A program made the translations under genes and the position numbers. From Christensenellaceae bacterium (GTDB lineage: Bacteria > Bacillota > Clostridia > Christensenellales > Aristaeellaceae): a stretch of DNA of 39,390 nt. Below, in pieces: positions 1-8,887 of this stretch. The notes under the pieces are model-generated. The model was given only the letters and a program-made list of their open reading frames with translations, was not told the DNA's origin and searched no databases. The stretch lies in assembly GCA_012518615.1 (NCBI GenBank), contig JAAYRU010000015.1:1-39390 (forward strand), given 5' to 3'. Within the stretch, counting starts at the first letter, position 1; each line of letters begins with the position of its first letter.

Positions 1-21
1 AACTATATTTTCTCTTCTGTT

Positions 22-149
22 TTCATCAAGGTACGCTGCGCTCTAAAGACCTTGACTAAAACATCAGAGAAAATGAATATCAGTCAACAGCTTTTAAGCA
101 ACACTATTACCCAAGGGGTCTGTGTCACAAATGTTTGACTTCTCTACAA
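22..149 (+). repeat. Left copy of ~128-bp inverted repeat at window ends
   Basis: This stretch is the reverse complement of 39263-39390 with only three mismatches, at 38, 75 and 143. Homology stops abruptly at 149/150, just before unique DNA upstream of ktrB; toward the outside it runs off the window, so the true repeat is longer. It contains a small inverted repeat, TCAAGGT (25-31) with ACCTTGA (49-55). A sharp inner boundary and high identity are typical of an insertion-sequence end or a MITE, but no transposase is visible here. Family not recognised. Confidence 0.85.
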
Positions 150-167
150 TGTGCAACACTGCATCTA

Positions 168-196
168 TTGACTTAAAGCTGTGTTTTAGCTAATCT
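168..196 (+). promoter_or_regulatory. Candidate sigma-A promoter for the ktr genes
   Basis: TTGACT at 168-173 and TAATCT at 191-196 are separated by 17 bp. The site lies just inside the end of the terminal repeat and upstream of the short ORF that precedes ktrB. The -35 is good and the -10 is mediocre, so this is a plausible but unproven start. Confidence 0.4.
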
Positions 197-225
197 ATCC
201 GTGTATTTCTTACAAGGAGTAGGAA

Positions 226-300
226 ATGAACATCACATGTGTAGTTTTTAAGCATGGCATGGTATATATGCTATTAATTAAGGGAAACATTTTCAGGTAG
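226..300 (+). CDS. Short ORF (24 aa) ahead of ktrB, possible leader peptide
   Basis: An ATG at 226 follows a strong Shine-Dalgarno AAGGAG (214-219, 6-nt spacing) and opens 24 codons ending with TAG at 298-300, five bases before the ktrB ATG. The ktrB start itself has only a weak AGG upstream, so translation of ktrB may be coupled to this ORF. The peptide begins MNITCVVFKHGM and contains three Met and several hydrophobic residues; it matches no family I know. It could be a real small protein, a translational-coupling device, or chance. The strength of the ribosome site argues against chance. Confidence 0.45.
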   Translation: MNITCVVFKHGMVYMLLIKGNIFR

Positions 301-305
301 CTTAT

Positions 306-1634
306 ATGGCAAATATAAACAGAGGACTATCCTCATCACAGATAATTATACTAGGCTTTGCGGCTTTAATACTGCTTGGCAGCCTGCTTTTAATGCTGCC
401 CTTTGCAACGCAAAGCGGGCAAGGCGCAAGCTTTTTTGATGCGCTTTTTACATCTACATCTGCGGTATGCGTTACCGGGCTTGTAATACATGACACCGCT
501 ACATATTGGAGCACATTTGGGCATATAATAATATTGCTGCTTATTCAGATAGGCGGCATGGGTATTGTTACCGTTGCAGTTGCGGTATTCGTATTGTCAG
601 GCAAACGCATAGGCTTAAAGCAGCGCAGCACAATGCAGGAAGCCATTTCAGCCCACAAGGTAGGCGGTATTGTAAGACTTACGGGTTTTATTGTAAGGAC
701 AACCCTTTTAATAGAGCTTATAGGGGCTTTGATTATGGCTCCATCTTTTATAAAGGAATTTGGCACATTAAAAGGTATTTGGTATGCCTTGTTCCATTCA
801 ATATCCGCATTTTGCAATGCAGGCTTTGATTTGATGGGAGTTAAATCTCCCTTCTCTTCTGTTACATATTTTGTAGGCAACCCCGCAATAAACTTCGCTA
901 TTATGGCGCTTATTGTTGTAGGCGGTATAGGCTTTATGACATGGGAGGACATAAAAACCAACAAGCTGCGTATTAGAGAATGTCGTATGCAGAGTAAAGT
1001 AATACTAAGCACCACTTTAGCTCTAATACTGCTGCCAGCAATTTACTTCTACTTTTTAGAATTTAGCGATATGCCGCTTAATGAAAGGATATGGTCTTCG
1101 CTTTTCCAATCCGTAACGCCAAGAACCGCGGGCTTCAACGTGGTAGATTTAACCAAGATTAGCGAAGTTGGCAGCGCAATCACTATATTACTTATGCTTA
1201 TTGGCGGCTCCCCCGGCTCTACCGCCGGCGGTATGAAAACAACCACCCTTGCGGTTATGCTTTCAACTATGGTGTCGGTATTCCAGCGCCGTGAGCACAC
1301 ACATTTCTTCGGGCGCAGGGTAAATGAGGATACCATACGCAGCGCGGCAACAGTGCTTATGATGTACATTACTCTGTTTCTTACAGGCGGCTTAATAATA
1401 AGCCGGGTTGAAGGACTTCCGCTTCTAAGCTGTCTTTATGAAACGGCTTCAGCCATAGGCACAGTTGGGCTAAGCCTAGGTATAACCCCGGGGCTTGGAA
1501 TTATATCCAAAATAATACTCATACTGCTTATGTATATAGGCAGGGTAGGCGGACTTACGCTTATATTCTCTACATTGTCGGCAAGCCGAGGCAACACATC
1601 AAGGCTTCCGCAGGAAAAAATAACAGTCGGATAG
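306..1634 (+). CDS. ktrB: KtrB-type potassium uptake channel subunit
   Basis: Membrane-embedded K+-translocating subunit of a Trk/Ktr/HKT-superfamily uptake system. At 442 residues it has KtrB length rather than the longer TrkH. All four pore-loop repeats are visible with their selectivity-filter glycines near G58 (AVCVTGL), G173 (AFCNAGF), G276 (PRTAGF) and G388 (AIGTVGL), and the family signature GSPGSTAGGMKT lies at about 302-312. About eight hydrophobic membrane segments pair around these loops. The next gene, ktrA, starts 9 nt after the stop and encodes the matching cytosolic gating ring, so the pair forms one KtrAB transporter. The start at 306 follows a short upstream ORF and has only a weak ribosome site. 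Nothing is missing or truncated. Confidence 0.93.
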   Translation: MANINRGLSSSQIIILGFAALILLGSLLLMLPFATQSGQGASFFDALFTSTSAVCVTGLVIHDTATYWSTFGHIIILLLIQIGGMGIVTVAVAVFVLSGKRIGLKQRSTMQEAISAHKVGGIVRLTGFIVRTTLLIELIGALIMAPSFIKEFGTLKGIWYALFHSISAFCNAGFDLMGVKSPFSSVTYFVGNPAINFAIMALIVVGGIGFMTWEDIKTNKLRIRECRMQSKVILSTTLALILLPAIYFYFLEFSDMPLNERIWSSLFQSVTPRTAGFNVVDLTKISEVGSAITILLMLIGGSPGSTAGGMKTTTLAVMLSTMVSVFQRREHTHFFGRRVNEDTIRSAATVLMMYITLFLTGGLIISRVEGLPLLSCLYETASAIGTVGLSLGITPGLGIISKIILILLMYIGRVGGLTLIFSTLSASRGNTSRLPQEKITVG

Positions 1635-1643
1635 GAGGGCAAT

Positions 1644-2291
1644 ATGAAATCCGTATTATTAATAGGGCTTGGGCGCTTTGGAAAACATATAGCCATAAAA
1701 TTAAGTGAAATGAACCACCAAGTTATGGCGGTTGATAACGACGAGGAGCGTGTAAACGCGGTGCTGCCCTATGTTACAAACGCGCAGATAGGCGATAGCA
1801 CTAATGAGGAGTTTCTCTCCTCACTTGGCGTAGGCAATTACGATGCCTGCATAGTTGCAATAGGTAATGACTTTCAAAGCTCGCTTGAAACGGCGTATTT
1901 ACTTAAAGAGCTTGGGGCTAAAAAGGTTATAGCAAGGGCATCAAGATCGGTGCAGGAGAAATTCCTGCTTAGAAACGGCGCGGATGAAGTAGTATTCCCC
2001 GAAAAACAGCTTGCCGCATGGACTGCAATTCGCTGTACGTCAGAGCATATATTAGATTATATAGACCTTGGCGAAGACTATTCTATATTTGAAATAGAAG
2101 TTCCCGACCATTGGAGCGGTAGAACAGTTGTACAACTTGATATACGCAGGAAATACGGCATTAATATACTTGGCATAAGAGAAAACGGAAGGCTAAAAAT
2201 GAGCATAACGCCCGACACCCTGCTAAGGCGCGGGCAATCCATATTCGTACTGGGGCACCAAAAAGATATAAATAAGTGTTTTCACATATAA
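1644..2291 (+). CDS. ktrA: KtrA-type potassium uptake regulatory subunit (RCK)
   Basis: Cytosolic nucleotide-binding regulator of the adjacent KtrB channel. The 215-residue length, with one RCK_N Rossmann domain (about 1-130) and one RCK_C domain (about 135-215), fits KtrA rather than the tandem-domain TrkA. The dinucleotide-binding GLGRFG motif is at residues 8-13, with the acidic residue closing beta-2 at D31. In the family, ATP/ADP binding to the RCK ring opens or closes the channel, and the RCK_C domain can bind c-di-AMP. A strong ribosome site (AGGAGGG) precedes the ATG, 9 nt after the ktrB stop, indicating co-transcription. Confidence 0.92.
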   Translation: MKSVLLIGLGRFGKHIAIKLSEMNHQVMAVDNDEERVNAVLPYVTNAQIGDSTNEEFLSSLGVGNYDACIVAIGNDFQSSLETAYLLKELGAKKVIARASRSVQEKFLLRNGADEVVFPEKQLAAWTAIRCTSEHILDYIDLGEDYSIFEIEVPDHWSGRTVVQLDIRRKYGINILGIRENGRLKMSITPDTLLRRGQSIFVLGHQKDINKCFHI

Positions 2292-2351
2292 ATTAAGCTA
2301 AAAGGCTCATATAAAAAGCCACAAATCCATTGCTGTGTATTGACTTGCAGC

Positions 2352-2379
2352 TTGGTTTTGGTTAAGCTGTCAGTAGAAT
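2352..2379 (+). promoter_or_regulatory. Weak candidate promoter for sda genes
   Basis: The 107-bp gap before sdaAB holds a TAGAAT (2374-2379) with TTGGTT 16 bp upstream. It overlaps a small hairpin CAGCTT/AAGCTG (2348-2369). A T-run and the ribosome site AGGAG follow. The -35 match is poor; read-through from ktrA is equally possible. Confidence 0.3.
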
Positions 2380-2398
2380 ATTTTTTTAGGAGCAGGCG

Positions 2399-3061
2399 AT
2401 GAAATACCAAAGCGTGTTTGATATTATAGGTCCCGTTATGGTGGGACCTTCAAGTTCGCATACGGCAGGGGCGGTAAGGATAGGGCTGCTTGCAAGGAAG
2501 TTGTTCGGTAGAGAGCCAGAAAAAGCTGTTATTCATTTCTTCGGCTCTTTCGCTAAAACATATAAGGGGCACGCGACAGATGTGGCTGCGCTTGCGGGGC
2601 TAATGGGGCTTTCCACCTTTGACGGCGGCATACCTAATGCCTTTAATATAGCTAAAGAAAAGGGTTTAGATTACAGCTTTATTGAAGAAAGCGCTATACC
2701 TGAGCACCCAAACACCATAGTAATAGACATGTACGCCGCGGATAAATTTTCCAGCGTAAAAGGAGTATCCCTTGGCGGTGGGCTTGTTGAAATTTGCGAG
2801 GTTGATGGCTTTGCGCTTAAGCTATCCGGAGAATCCCCCGCGCTATTAATATTCCACATAGACGCATATGGAGCGGTTGCAGATGTTACGCATATACTTG
2901 CAAAAAATAAAATAAACATAAGCCATATGGAAGTTTCAAGGCTTGAAAAAGGCAGGCTCGCCCTTATGGTTATAGAGACTGACCAATCTGTACCTGATGA
3001 TATTTTTAGCGCAATACTATCTCAGCCTAATATAGAGAGAGTTGTAAGGCTAAGCCTTTAA
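2399..3061 (+). CDS. sdaAB: L-serine dehydratase, iron-sulfur type, beta subunit
   Basis: Beta subunit of the two-chain, oxygen-labile [4Fe-4S] L-serine ammonia-lyase, which converts L-serine to pyruvate and ammonium. The N-terminal half carries the signature GPVMVGPSSSHTAGA (residues about 11-25), which belongs to the serine-binding side of the active site. The C-terminal ~72 residues form an ACT domain (about 148-220), as in the Bacillus type enzyme, and probably respond to serine. At 220 residues the length is normal. The alpha subunit starts 9 nt downstream behind a GGGGG-rich ribosome site. The product would act in the cytoplasm in amino-acid fermentation. Confidence 0.94.
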   Translation: MKYQSVFDIIGPVMVGPSSSHTAGAVRIGLLARKLFGREPEKAVIHFFGSFAKTYKGHATDVAALAGLMGLSTFDGGIPNAFNIAKEKGLDYSFIEESAIPEHPNTIVIDMYAADKFSSVKGVSLGGGLVEICEVDGFALKLSGESPALLIFHIDAYGAVADVTHILAKNKINISHMEVSRLEKGRLALMVIETDQSVPDDIFSAILSQPNIERVVRLSL

Positions 3062-3070
3062 GGGGGATAT

Positions 3071-3958
3071 ATGAAATTTAGAAATATGCGGGAGCTGGTT
3101 CAGCTCTGCGAAGATAGAAATATTAAATTCAGCCAAGCCATGTTCGAATATGAATGTGACACAAGCGGCATAGACAGGGAAAAAATAATATCCCGTATGG
3201 CGGATAAGCTTAGCGTTATGAAGCTATCTGCAGAAAGGGGCTTACAAGGGCTTAAGAGTTACTCAGGCATGACGGGCGGTAACGCAAAACTTATACATGA
3301 TTATATGCTAAAGGGGGATTGCCTTACAGGCGGCGTATTCCTTAACGCTATAAGCATTGCAATCGCCATAAACGAAAACAACGCGGCAATGGGGGTAATA
3401 TGCGCAACGCCCACAGCTGGCTCATGCGGGGTTGTGCCGGGGGTATTGCTCGCCCTACAAAAAAGCCTTAACAAAACTGATGATGATATAATAAAAGCTC
3501 TGTTTGCAGCAGGCGCTGTTGGCTATATTATAGCTAACAACGCGGTAATATCCGGCGCTACTGGCGGCTGTCAGGCAGAAGTGGGTTCAGCCAGCGCTAT
3601 GGCTGCGGCAGCGGCGGTTGAGCTTAAGGGCGGCAGCCCCTCTCAATGCGCTAACGCCTGCGCTATCGCCCTTAAAAACATGTTAGGACTCTCTTGCGAC
3701 CCGCTTGCGGGGCTTGTTGAAGTGCCGTGCATAAAACGCAACGCAGTGGGCGCTGCAAATGCGCTTTGCGCCGCTGAAATGGCGCTTGCGGGGGTTATAT
3801 CCTATGTGCCATGCGATGAAGTGATAGATTCCATGTACCGCATAGGCATAAGTATGCCCCTTGCGCTAAGGGAAACCGCCCTTGGCGGGCTTGCAGCAAG
3901 CGAAACAGGCAAAAAATGGAAGGAAAAGCTTTGGAGCGGCAATTCTCACAACGAGTAA
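3071..3958 (+). CDS. sdaAA: L-serine dehydratase, iron-sulfur type, alpha subunit
   Basis: Catalytic, cluster-bearing subunit of L-serine dehydratase; partner of the beta subunit encoded 9 nt upstream. Cysteines at 167, 209 (LSCDP) and 220 (EVPC) have the 42- and 11-residue spacings of the three cluster-ligating cysteines known from the single-chain Legionella enzyme. Additional cysteines at 111 and 119 lie in the CATPTAGSCG motif. The length of 295 residues is normal and the chain appears complete. The next gene, a GH4 glycosidase, follows with 21 nt to its chosen start, so the three genes are probably one transcript, although serine deamination and glycosidase activity are not obviously linked. 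Confidence 0.94.
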   Translation: MKFRNMRELVQLCEDRNIKFSQAMFEYECDTSGIDREKIISRMADKLSVMKLSAERGLQGLKSYSGMTGGNAKLIHDYMLKGDCLTGGVFLNAISIAIAINENNAAMGVICATPTAGSCGVVPGVLLALQKSLNKTDDDIIKALFAAGAVGYIIANNAVISGATGGCQAEVGSASAMAAAAAVELKGGSPSQCANACAIALKNMLGLSCDPLAGLVEVPCIKRNAVGAANALCAAEMALAGVISYVPCDEVIDSMYRIGISMPLALRETALGGLAASETGKKWKEKLWSGNSHNE

Positions 3959-3979
3959 ATAAATTATATGGAGGATAAT

Positions 3980-5287
3980 ATGACAAAAATATGCTTTTTA
4001 GGCGCAGGCTCTACTGTGTTTGCAAAAAATGTGCTTGGGGATTGCATTATGACCCCAGCTCTTGAAGGCGCGAGTATTGCCCTTTACGATATAGACAAAA
4101 ACCGCCTAAGAGAAAGCCAAAACATGCTTGACAATATAAACAAAAATGCGGGTAACAAGTTTACCATAGAAAGCTTTTTAGGCGAGGAGAATAGAAAAGC
4201 GGCTCTTAGCGGCGCAAAATATGTAGTAAACGCAATACAGGTGGGCGGATATAAACCCTGCACAGTTACGGATTTTGAAATACCCAAGAAATACGAGCTA
4301 AGGCAGACTATTGCGGACACACTTGGCATAGGCGGTATATTTAGGGCGCTTCGCACTATACCTGTTATGCTTGATATAGCTAAAGATATGCAAGCAGTAT
4401 GCCCCGATGCGTGGCTGCTCAACTACACAAACCCCATGTCTATGCTTACTGGCGCAATGCTTAAACTTACAGATGTTAAAACAATAGGGCTTTGCCACAG
4501 TGTACAATCCTGCGTGCCGGATTTATTCAAGGCGCTTGATATGCCCTATGATAATACCGTTCAGTGGAAAATCGCAGGCATAAACCACCAAGCATGGTTG
4601 CTTGAAGTGAGTAAAAATGGCGTGGATTTATACCCCGAAATTAAAAAAAGAGCAGAAACAAAAACAGAAAAACACGATGACATGGTGCGCTTTGAAATAA
4701 TGAAACGCTTCGGCTACTATGTTACCGAATCCAGCGAGCATAACGCTGAGTACATGCCATATTTTATAAAGAGCAAATATCCTGAGCTTATAGAGCGTTT
4801 TAACATACCCCTAGATGAATACCTGCGCCGCTGCGAAAAGCAGATAGAAGACTGGGATAATATAAAGGACGACCTTGTAAACAACAAAAACTTAACCCAT
4901 GAGCGCACTGACGAATACGCAAGCTACATAATAGAGGCAATGGAAACAAACCGCCCCTATAAATTCGGCGGCAACCTTATGAACACGGGGCTAATTACTA
5001 ATCTACCCGCTGAAGCGGTGGTAGAGGTACCCTGCATAGCTGACGCAAGTGGCATAGCGCCAACATATGTAGGCGCACTCCCTCCCCAGTGTGCCGCGCT
5101 TAATATGACAAATATAAATGTGCAGCTGCTAACAATAGAAGCCGCAAGCACGCTAAAGAAGGACTATATATACCAAGCGGCACTTCTTGACCCACATACA
5201 TCAAGCGAGCTTTCAATAGATGATATTGTATCCCTCTGCGATGATTTGTTAGAAGCGCATAGCGGTTGGCTGCCTGAATTTAGCTGA
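3980..5287 (+). CDS. GH4 family glycosidase, alpha-galactosidase (MelA)-like
   Basis: NAD+- and Mn2+-dependent glycoside hydrolase of family 4, which cleaves by an oxidation-elimination route. The Rossmann motif GAGSTVF is at residues 8-14, NYTNPMS at 148-154, the metal-binding CHSV at 172-175, and the second metal histidine in GINHQAW at H203. In GH4 the CHSV variant is associated with alpha-galactosidases of the MelA type, as opposed to phospho-glucosidase variants, so alpha-galactoside hydrolysis is the best guess; substrate cannot be fixed from sequence. I chose ATG 3980 because GGAGG sits 5 nt upstream of it; an in-frame ATG at 3968 precedes that ribosome site. The length is 435 residues. 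The gene ends at a strong terminator. Confidence 0.88.
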   Translation: MTKICFLGAGSTVFAKNVLGDCIMTPALEGASIALYDIDKNRLRESQNMLDNINKNAGNKFTIESFLGEENRKAALSGAKYVVNAIQVGGYKPCTVTDFEIPKKYELRQTIADTLGIGGIFRALRTIPVMLDIAKDMQAVCPDAWLLNYTNPMSMLTGAMLKLTDVKTIGLCHSVQSCVPDLFKALDMPYDNTVQWKIAGINHQAWLLEVSKNGVDLYPEIKKRAETKTEKHDDMVRFEIMKRFGYYVTESSEHNAEYMPYFIKSKYPELIERFNIPLDEYLRRCEKQIEDWDNIKDDLVNNKNLTHERTDEYASYIIEAMETNRPYKFGGNLMNTGLITNLPAEAVVEVPCIADASGIAPTYVGALPPQCAALNMTNINVQLLTIEAASTLKKDYIYQAALLDPHTSSELSIDDIVSLCDDLLEAHSGWLPEFS

Positions 5288-5310
5288 TAATATTCATACT
5301 TGAACAATGC

Positions 5311-5346
5311 AAAAGGCTGTTGAGAAACAATTCAACAGCCCTTTTG
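5311..5346. terminator. Bidirectional intrinsic terminator between GH4 gene and ileS
   Basis: Arms AAAAGGCTGTTGA (5311-5323) and TCAACAGCCCTTTT (5332-5345) form a 13-bp stem with one bulge and an 8-nt loop. The A-run on one side and T-run on the other let it stop both the rightward ktr-sda-GH4 transcript and the leftward ileS transcript. Confidence 0.85.
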
Positions 5347-5359
5347 TTACGATTTTATG

Positions 5360-8300
5360 TTACCTCTTACATACAGCAAGAAGCGCCTCATGCCCGTTTA
5401 TATCCCAGCTTTCAGAGTATGCGCCTTGAGGAGCTTCGCCGGCTTTTATATCTACCGCAAGCACTACTGATGATATTAAATCGCCAAATATATCAAACGC
5501 GTTTCTTATTTCATCATCGCCTGTGTAGTATACATTTATACGGTCTATAACTTCAAAACCCGCGTCCTTGCGCATGGTCTGCAGCTTGCTTATAAGCTCC
5601 CTTGCCATGCCTTCAAGGCGCAGCTCGTTGCTTATAGTGGTTACAAGCGCAACTGTAATTCCGCCATCTTCTTGGGATACAAGCCCTTCTTTCTGCGCGG
5701 TTTCAATTAGCACATCGTCCTGACTTAGCTTCTCTTCCCTGTCGTTTACTGTAATTACAAAGTCTTCGCCTTTTTCAAAGCCTTTAACAGCGGCATTGCC
5801 GTCCGCATTTTCTAGTATACTGCGCACAGCATTAAGCTCTTTACCAAAGCGCGGGCCTAGGGTTTTAAGCTGGGGTTTAAGCTTATAGTCCATAAAAGCG
5901 TCGGCTTCATCAACGAAGCTTATTTCCTTAATATTGAGTTCGTCCTTAGCAAGCTCTGAATACTCTTCGCTAAATGTAGTGCCACGTATCAGCATTTCAC
6001 TAAGCGGCTGGCGTACTTTTATGCTGGCCAGGTTGCGGCAGGCTCTGCCAAGCTGCACTACTTCTATTAGGTCTGCCATTTGACGCGTTTTGTCGCTATC
6101 TATAAGGGATTCATCGTATACGGGGAAATCGCACAGATGCACGGATTCGGGCGCTGTACTATCCACGGAGCGCACCATGTTCTGGTATATAGCCTCCGCT
6201 ATAAACGGAGTAAACGGCGCTGTAAGCAATGTAATATTATACAGCACATGGTAAAGCGTTGCGAATGCCGCCTGCTTGTCTTCATCCATACCTTGACCCC
6301 AGAAACGGCTGCGGCTGCGCCTTACATACCAGTTGCTAAGGTCATCGGTGAGCTTTTGCAGTGCTGTAGCGCTCTCGGGTATTTTAATTGAGTTAAGCCC
6401 TTCATCAACAACCTTTATGGTTTCATTGAGGCGGCTTATTATCCATTTATCCATCAGGGTTAGGTTGAGGGTTTCAAGCGGGTATTCAGAGGGAATAAAC
6501 TCGTCTATATTCGCATAAAGTATATAGAAAGCATATGTATTCCACAGGGTGGACATATATTTCCTCTGCCCTTCCGCTACCGCTTCTTCATAGAAGCGGC
6601 TAGGCAGCCAAGGCGCGCCTGCTGTATAGAAATACCAGCGCACTGCGTCCGCGCCGTATTTGTCCAGTATATCCCAAGGGTCTACAACATTGCCGAGATG
6701 CTTGCTCATCTTCCTGCCGTCCTTATCCTGAACATGCCCCAGTACAAGGCAACTCTTGTAGGAGGACTGCTCAAACACGCATGTGCTTATAGCAAGCAGG
6801 GAGTAGAACCAACCGCGCGTTTGATCTACCGCTTCGCTTATGAAATCCGCAGGGAAAGTTTCCTCAAACTTATCTTTATTTTCAAATGGGTAATGCCACT
6901 GCGCAAAGGGCATGGCGCCGGAATCATACCAGCAGTCTATAACCTCTTCTACCCTTTCCATTTCGCCGCTGCATTTGGGGCAAGTTAGCTTTACCCTGTC
7001 TATCCAAGGGCGGTGCAGCTCCGGCAAATCAACCTCGCCTATTGCCATGCTCTTAAGCTCCTCTACGCTGCCTATTACATGCATGTTATCGCAAGAATTA
7101 CATATCCACACAGGCAGAGGCGTACCCCAATAGCGCTCCCTTGAAAGCGCCCAGTCTATGACGTTTTCAACGAAATTACCCATGCGCCCTTCCTTTACAT
7201 TGGCAGGGTGCCATTCTATTGAGCGGTTGTTTTTGACAAGCTCTTCCTTAACCTTTGTCATGGCAATAAACCAGCCGCCCCTTGCGTAGTAAATAAGCGG
7301 GGTATCGCAGCGCCAGCAGTGGGGGTAGTTATGCTCGTATAGTTCTTTCTTGAACAGCAGCCCTCTTTGCTCAAGGTCATCCATTATAAGCGGGTCTGCT
7401 TCCTTTACGAATACGCCTTCCCAAGCAGTACCTTTTACAAATTCACCCTGAGTATCTACAAGCTGCACAAAGGGCAAGCCCCATCTTCTGCCTATCCTAG
7501 CGTCATCTTCACCAAAGGCGGGAGCAATGTGTACTATACCCGTACCATCGTTTAAACTTACATAGCCGTCGGATATTACATACCACGCCTTTTCCTTAGG
7601 GCTGGAGAATTTATACAGAGGTTCATACTCCATATCTACAAGCTCTTCGCCTTTTAGTGTTTTAACTATGCTGTAATCCTCGTCTTGAAGTACAGTACCA
7701 ACAAGCGCGCTTGCAAGTATAAGCTGCTCATCGCCCATTTTAACAAAGGAATAATCCTCATCCGCGTTTACGCATAGCGCAACGTTGCTCGGGAGCGTCC
7801 AAGGGGTGGTCGTCCACGCCAGAAGGTAGGTATTTTCCAAATCCTTAACCTTAAAGCGCGCGTATACGGAATGGTCGCTAACTTCTTTATAGCCCTGCGC
7901 CACCTCGTGCGATGAAAGCGCGGTGCCGCACCTTGGGCAGAAAGGCACTACCTTATGCCCCTTGTATAATAGACCCTTGTTTGCTATTTGCTTTATGCTC
8001 CACCATACGCTCTCTATATAGCTGTCCTCGTAGGTGATATAGGGGTTTTCCATGTCAAGCCAGAAGGCAACCCTATTGCTCATATCCTCCCATTCGTTGA
8101 GGTATTTCCACACGCTCTTTTTACATTCCTGTATAAAGGGCTCTATACCGTATGCTTCTATCTGGGGTTTGCCGTTTATGCCTAGCTTTTTTTCAACCTC
8201 AAGCTCAACAGGCAGCCCGTGCGTATCCCAGCCAGCAACGCGCAGCACATCATTGCCTTTCATAGTGTGATACCTTGGGATAAGGTCTTTCATGGCGCGG

Positions 8301-8482
8301 GTTATAATATGCCCAATATGCGGCATACCGTTAGCTGTAGGCGGTCCATCATAGAAAGTGAAACGCTCGCAGCCATCCCTTAGGCTGAAGCTTTTTTTAA
8401 TTATGTCATTAGCCTTCCAAAAATCGGCTATCTCTTTTTCCCTGTTTACGAAATTCATATCCGTGGGGACTTTTTTGTACAT
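5360..8482 (-). CDS. ileS: Isoleucyl-tRNA synthetase
   Basis: Class I synthetase charging tRNA-Ile in the cytoplasm. The HIGH signature appears in GMPHIGHIITRA near the N-terminus and KMSKH in GRKMSKHLGN in the later catalytic part, with the CP1 editing insertion between them and a long anticodon-binding and C-terminal region. At 1040 residues, without an obvious C-terminal zinc finger, it resembles the long, eukaryote-like IleRS2 class rather than the ~930-residue IleRS1 of E. coli. I start it at 8482 because GGAGG lies 7 nt upstream; extending to 8545 would run into the T-box terminator. Transcription is controlled by an upstream T-box leader, so uncharged tRNA-Ile should switch it on. Confidence 0.95.
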   Translation of the reverse strand: MYKKVPTDMNFVNREKEIADFWKANDIIKKSFSLRDGCERFTFYDGPPTANGMPHIGHIITRAMKDLIPRYHTMKGNDVLRVAGWDTHGLPVELEVEKKLGINGKPQIEAYGIEPFIQECKKSVWKYLNEWEDMSNRVAFWLDMENPYITYEDSYIESVWWSIKQIANKGLLYKGHKVVPFCPRCGTALSSHEVAQGYKEVSDHSVYARFKVKDLENTYLLAWTTTPWTLPSNVALCVNADEDYSFVKMGDEQLILASALVGTVLQDEDYSIVKTLKGEELVDMEYEPLYKFSSPKEKAWYVISDGYVSLNDGTGIVHIAPAFGEDDARIGRRWGLPFVQLVDTQGEFVKGTAWEGVFVKEADPLIMDDLEQRGLLFKKELYEHNYPHCWRCDTPLIYYARGGWFIAMTKVKEELVKNNRSIEWHPANVKEGRMGNFVENVIDWALSRERYWGTPLPVWICNSCDNMHVIGSVEELKSMAIGEVDLPELHRPWIDRVKLTCPKCSGEMERVEEVIDCWYDSGAMPFAQWHYPFENKDKFEETFPADFISEAVDQTRGWFYSLLAISTCVFEQSSYKSCLVLGHVQDKDGRKMSKHLGNVVDPWDILDKYGADAVRWYFYTAGAPWLPSRFYEEAVAEGQRKYMSTLWNTYAFYILYANIDEFIPSEYPLETLNLTLMDKWIISRLNETIKVVDEGLNSIKIPESATALQKLTDDLSNWYVRRSRSRFWGQGMDEDKQAAFATLYHVLYNITLLTAPFTPFIAEAIYQNMVRSVDSTAPESVHLCDFPVYDESLIDSDKTRQMADLIEVVQLGRACRNLASIKVRQPLSEMLIRGTTFSEEYSELAKDELNIKEISFVDEADAFMDYKLKPQLKTLGPRFGKELNAVRSILENADGNAAVKGFEKGEDFVITVNDREEKLSQDDVLIETAQKEGLVSQEDGGITVALVTTISNELRLEGMARELISKLQTMRKDAGFEVIDRINVYYTGDDEIRNAFDIFGDLISSVVLAVDIKAGEAPQGAYSESWDINGHEALLAVCKR

Positions 8483-8489
8483 TACATAC

Positions 8490-8697
8490 CTCCAATAAAA
8501 AATCCTCCTCCCCATGGGACGAGGTTTACCCGCGGTACCACCCAAATTGGCGCAATGCGCCCATCTTTCGCCCGATAACGGAGGCTCTACCGCATAAGCT
8601 GCTCACAGGCTGATTCGATCTTAAACGCTATCCACGGGGCTTACACCCTCCCCCGCTCGCTAAGGCAACCATTTAAGACCCGGTCCCGCTCAACGCC
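8490..8697 (-). promoter_or_regulatory. T-box leader of ileS (tRNA-Ile sensing)
   Basis: The conserved T-box sequence TGGTACCGCG lies at 8540-8530 on the minus strand, preceded by GGG and followed by the CCTCGTCCC strand that pairs with it in the antiterminator. Upstream, TCTTAAA and TTTAAGA pair at the base of a stem I-like element, and two AUC (Ile) triplets follow the 3' strand, one of which is presumably the specifier. The competing terminator is at 8524-8497. Uncharged tRNA-Ile would stabilise the antiterminator and allow ileS transcription. Confidence 0.9.
8497..8524 (-). terminator. T-box regulatory terminator
   Basis: CCTC-G-TCCC pairs with GGGA-G-GAGG across an ATG loop (8524-8504), followed by six Ts (8502-8497) just before the ileS ribosome site. 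Its 5' strand is shared with the antiterminator, the expected T-box design. Confidence 0.85.
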
Positions 8698-8702
8698 CCT
8701 AC

Positions 8703-8730
8703 ATTATAGCAAAACTAATGTAAAAGGCAA
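8703..8730 (-). promoter_or_regulatory. Promoter of the ileS T-box leader
   Basis: On the minus strand TTGCCT (8730-8725) and TATAAT (8708-8703) are spaced by 16 bp; transcription would start near 8697, giving a leader of about 215 nt before ileS. Confidence 0.7.
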
Positions 8731-8887
8731 GGGGCATTAAGAGAAATAAGCTTCAATAATAATTTAACAGAAAGTTGCGTTATATTATAGCCTTTATATC
8801 TATAAAACAAAACACACTTTGTACTAACAACAAAACACGCTCATTTAACATTTTTCTATATTAGAGCTAATTTTAGACAAAAAACCA

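Noticed and set aside
150-305. c-di-AMP (ydaO) riboswitch ahead of ktrB
   Set aside because: Such riboswitches often precede K+ transporters, but the space is too short and I see no matching core.
8483-8545. Upstream start for ileS at 8545
   Set aside because: It would translate through the T-box antiterminator and terminator; GGAGG points to the ATG at 8482.
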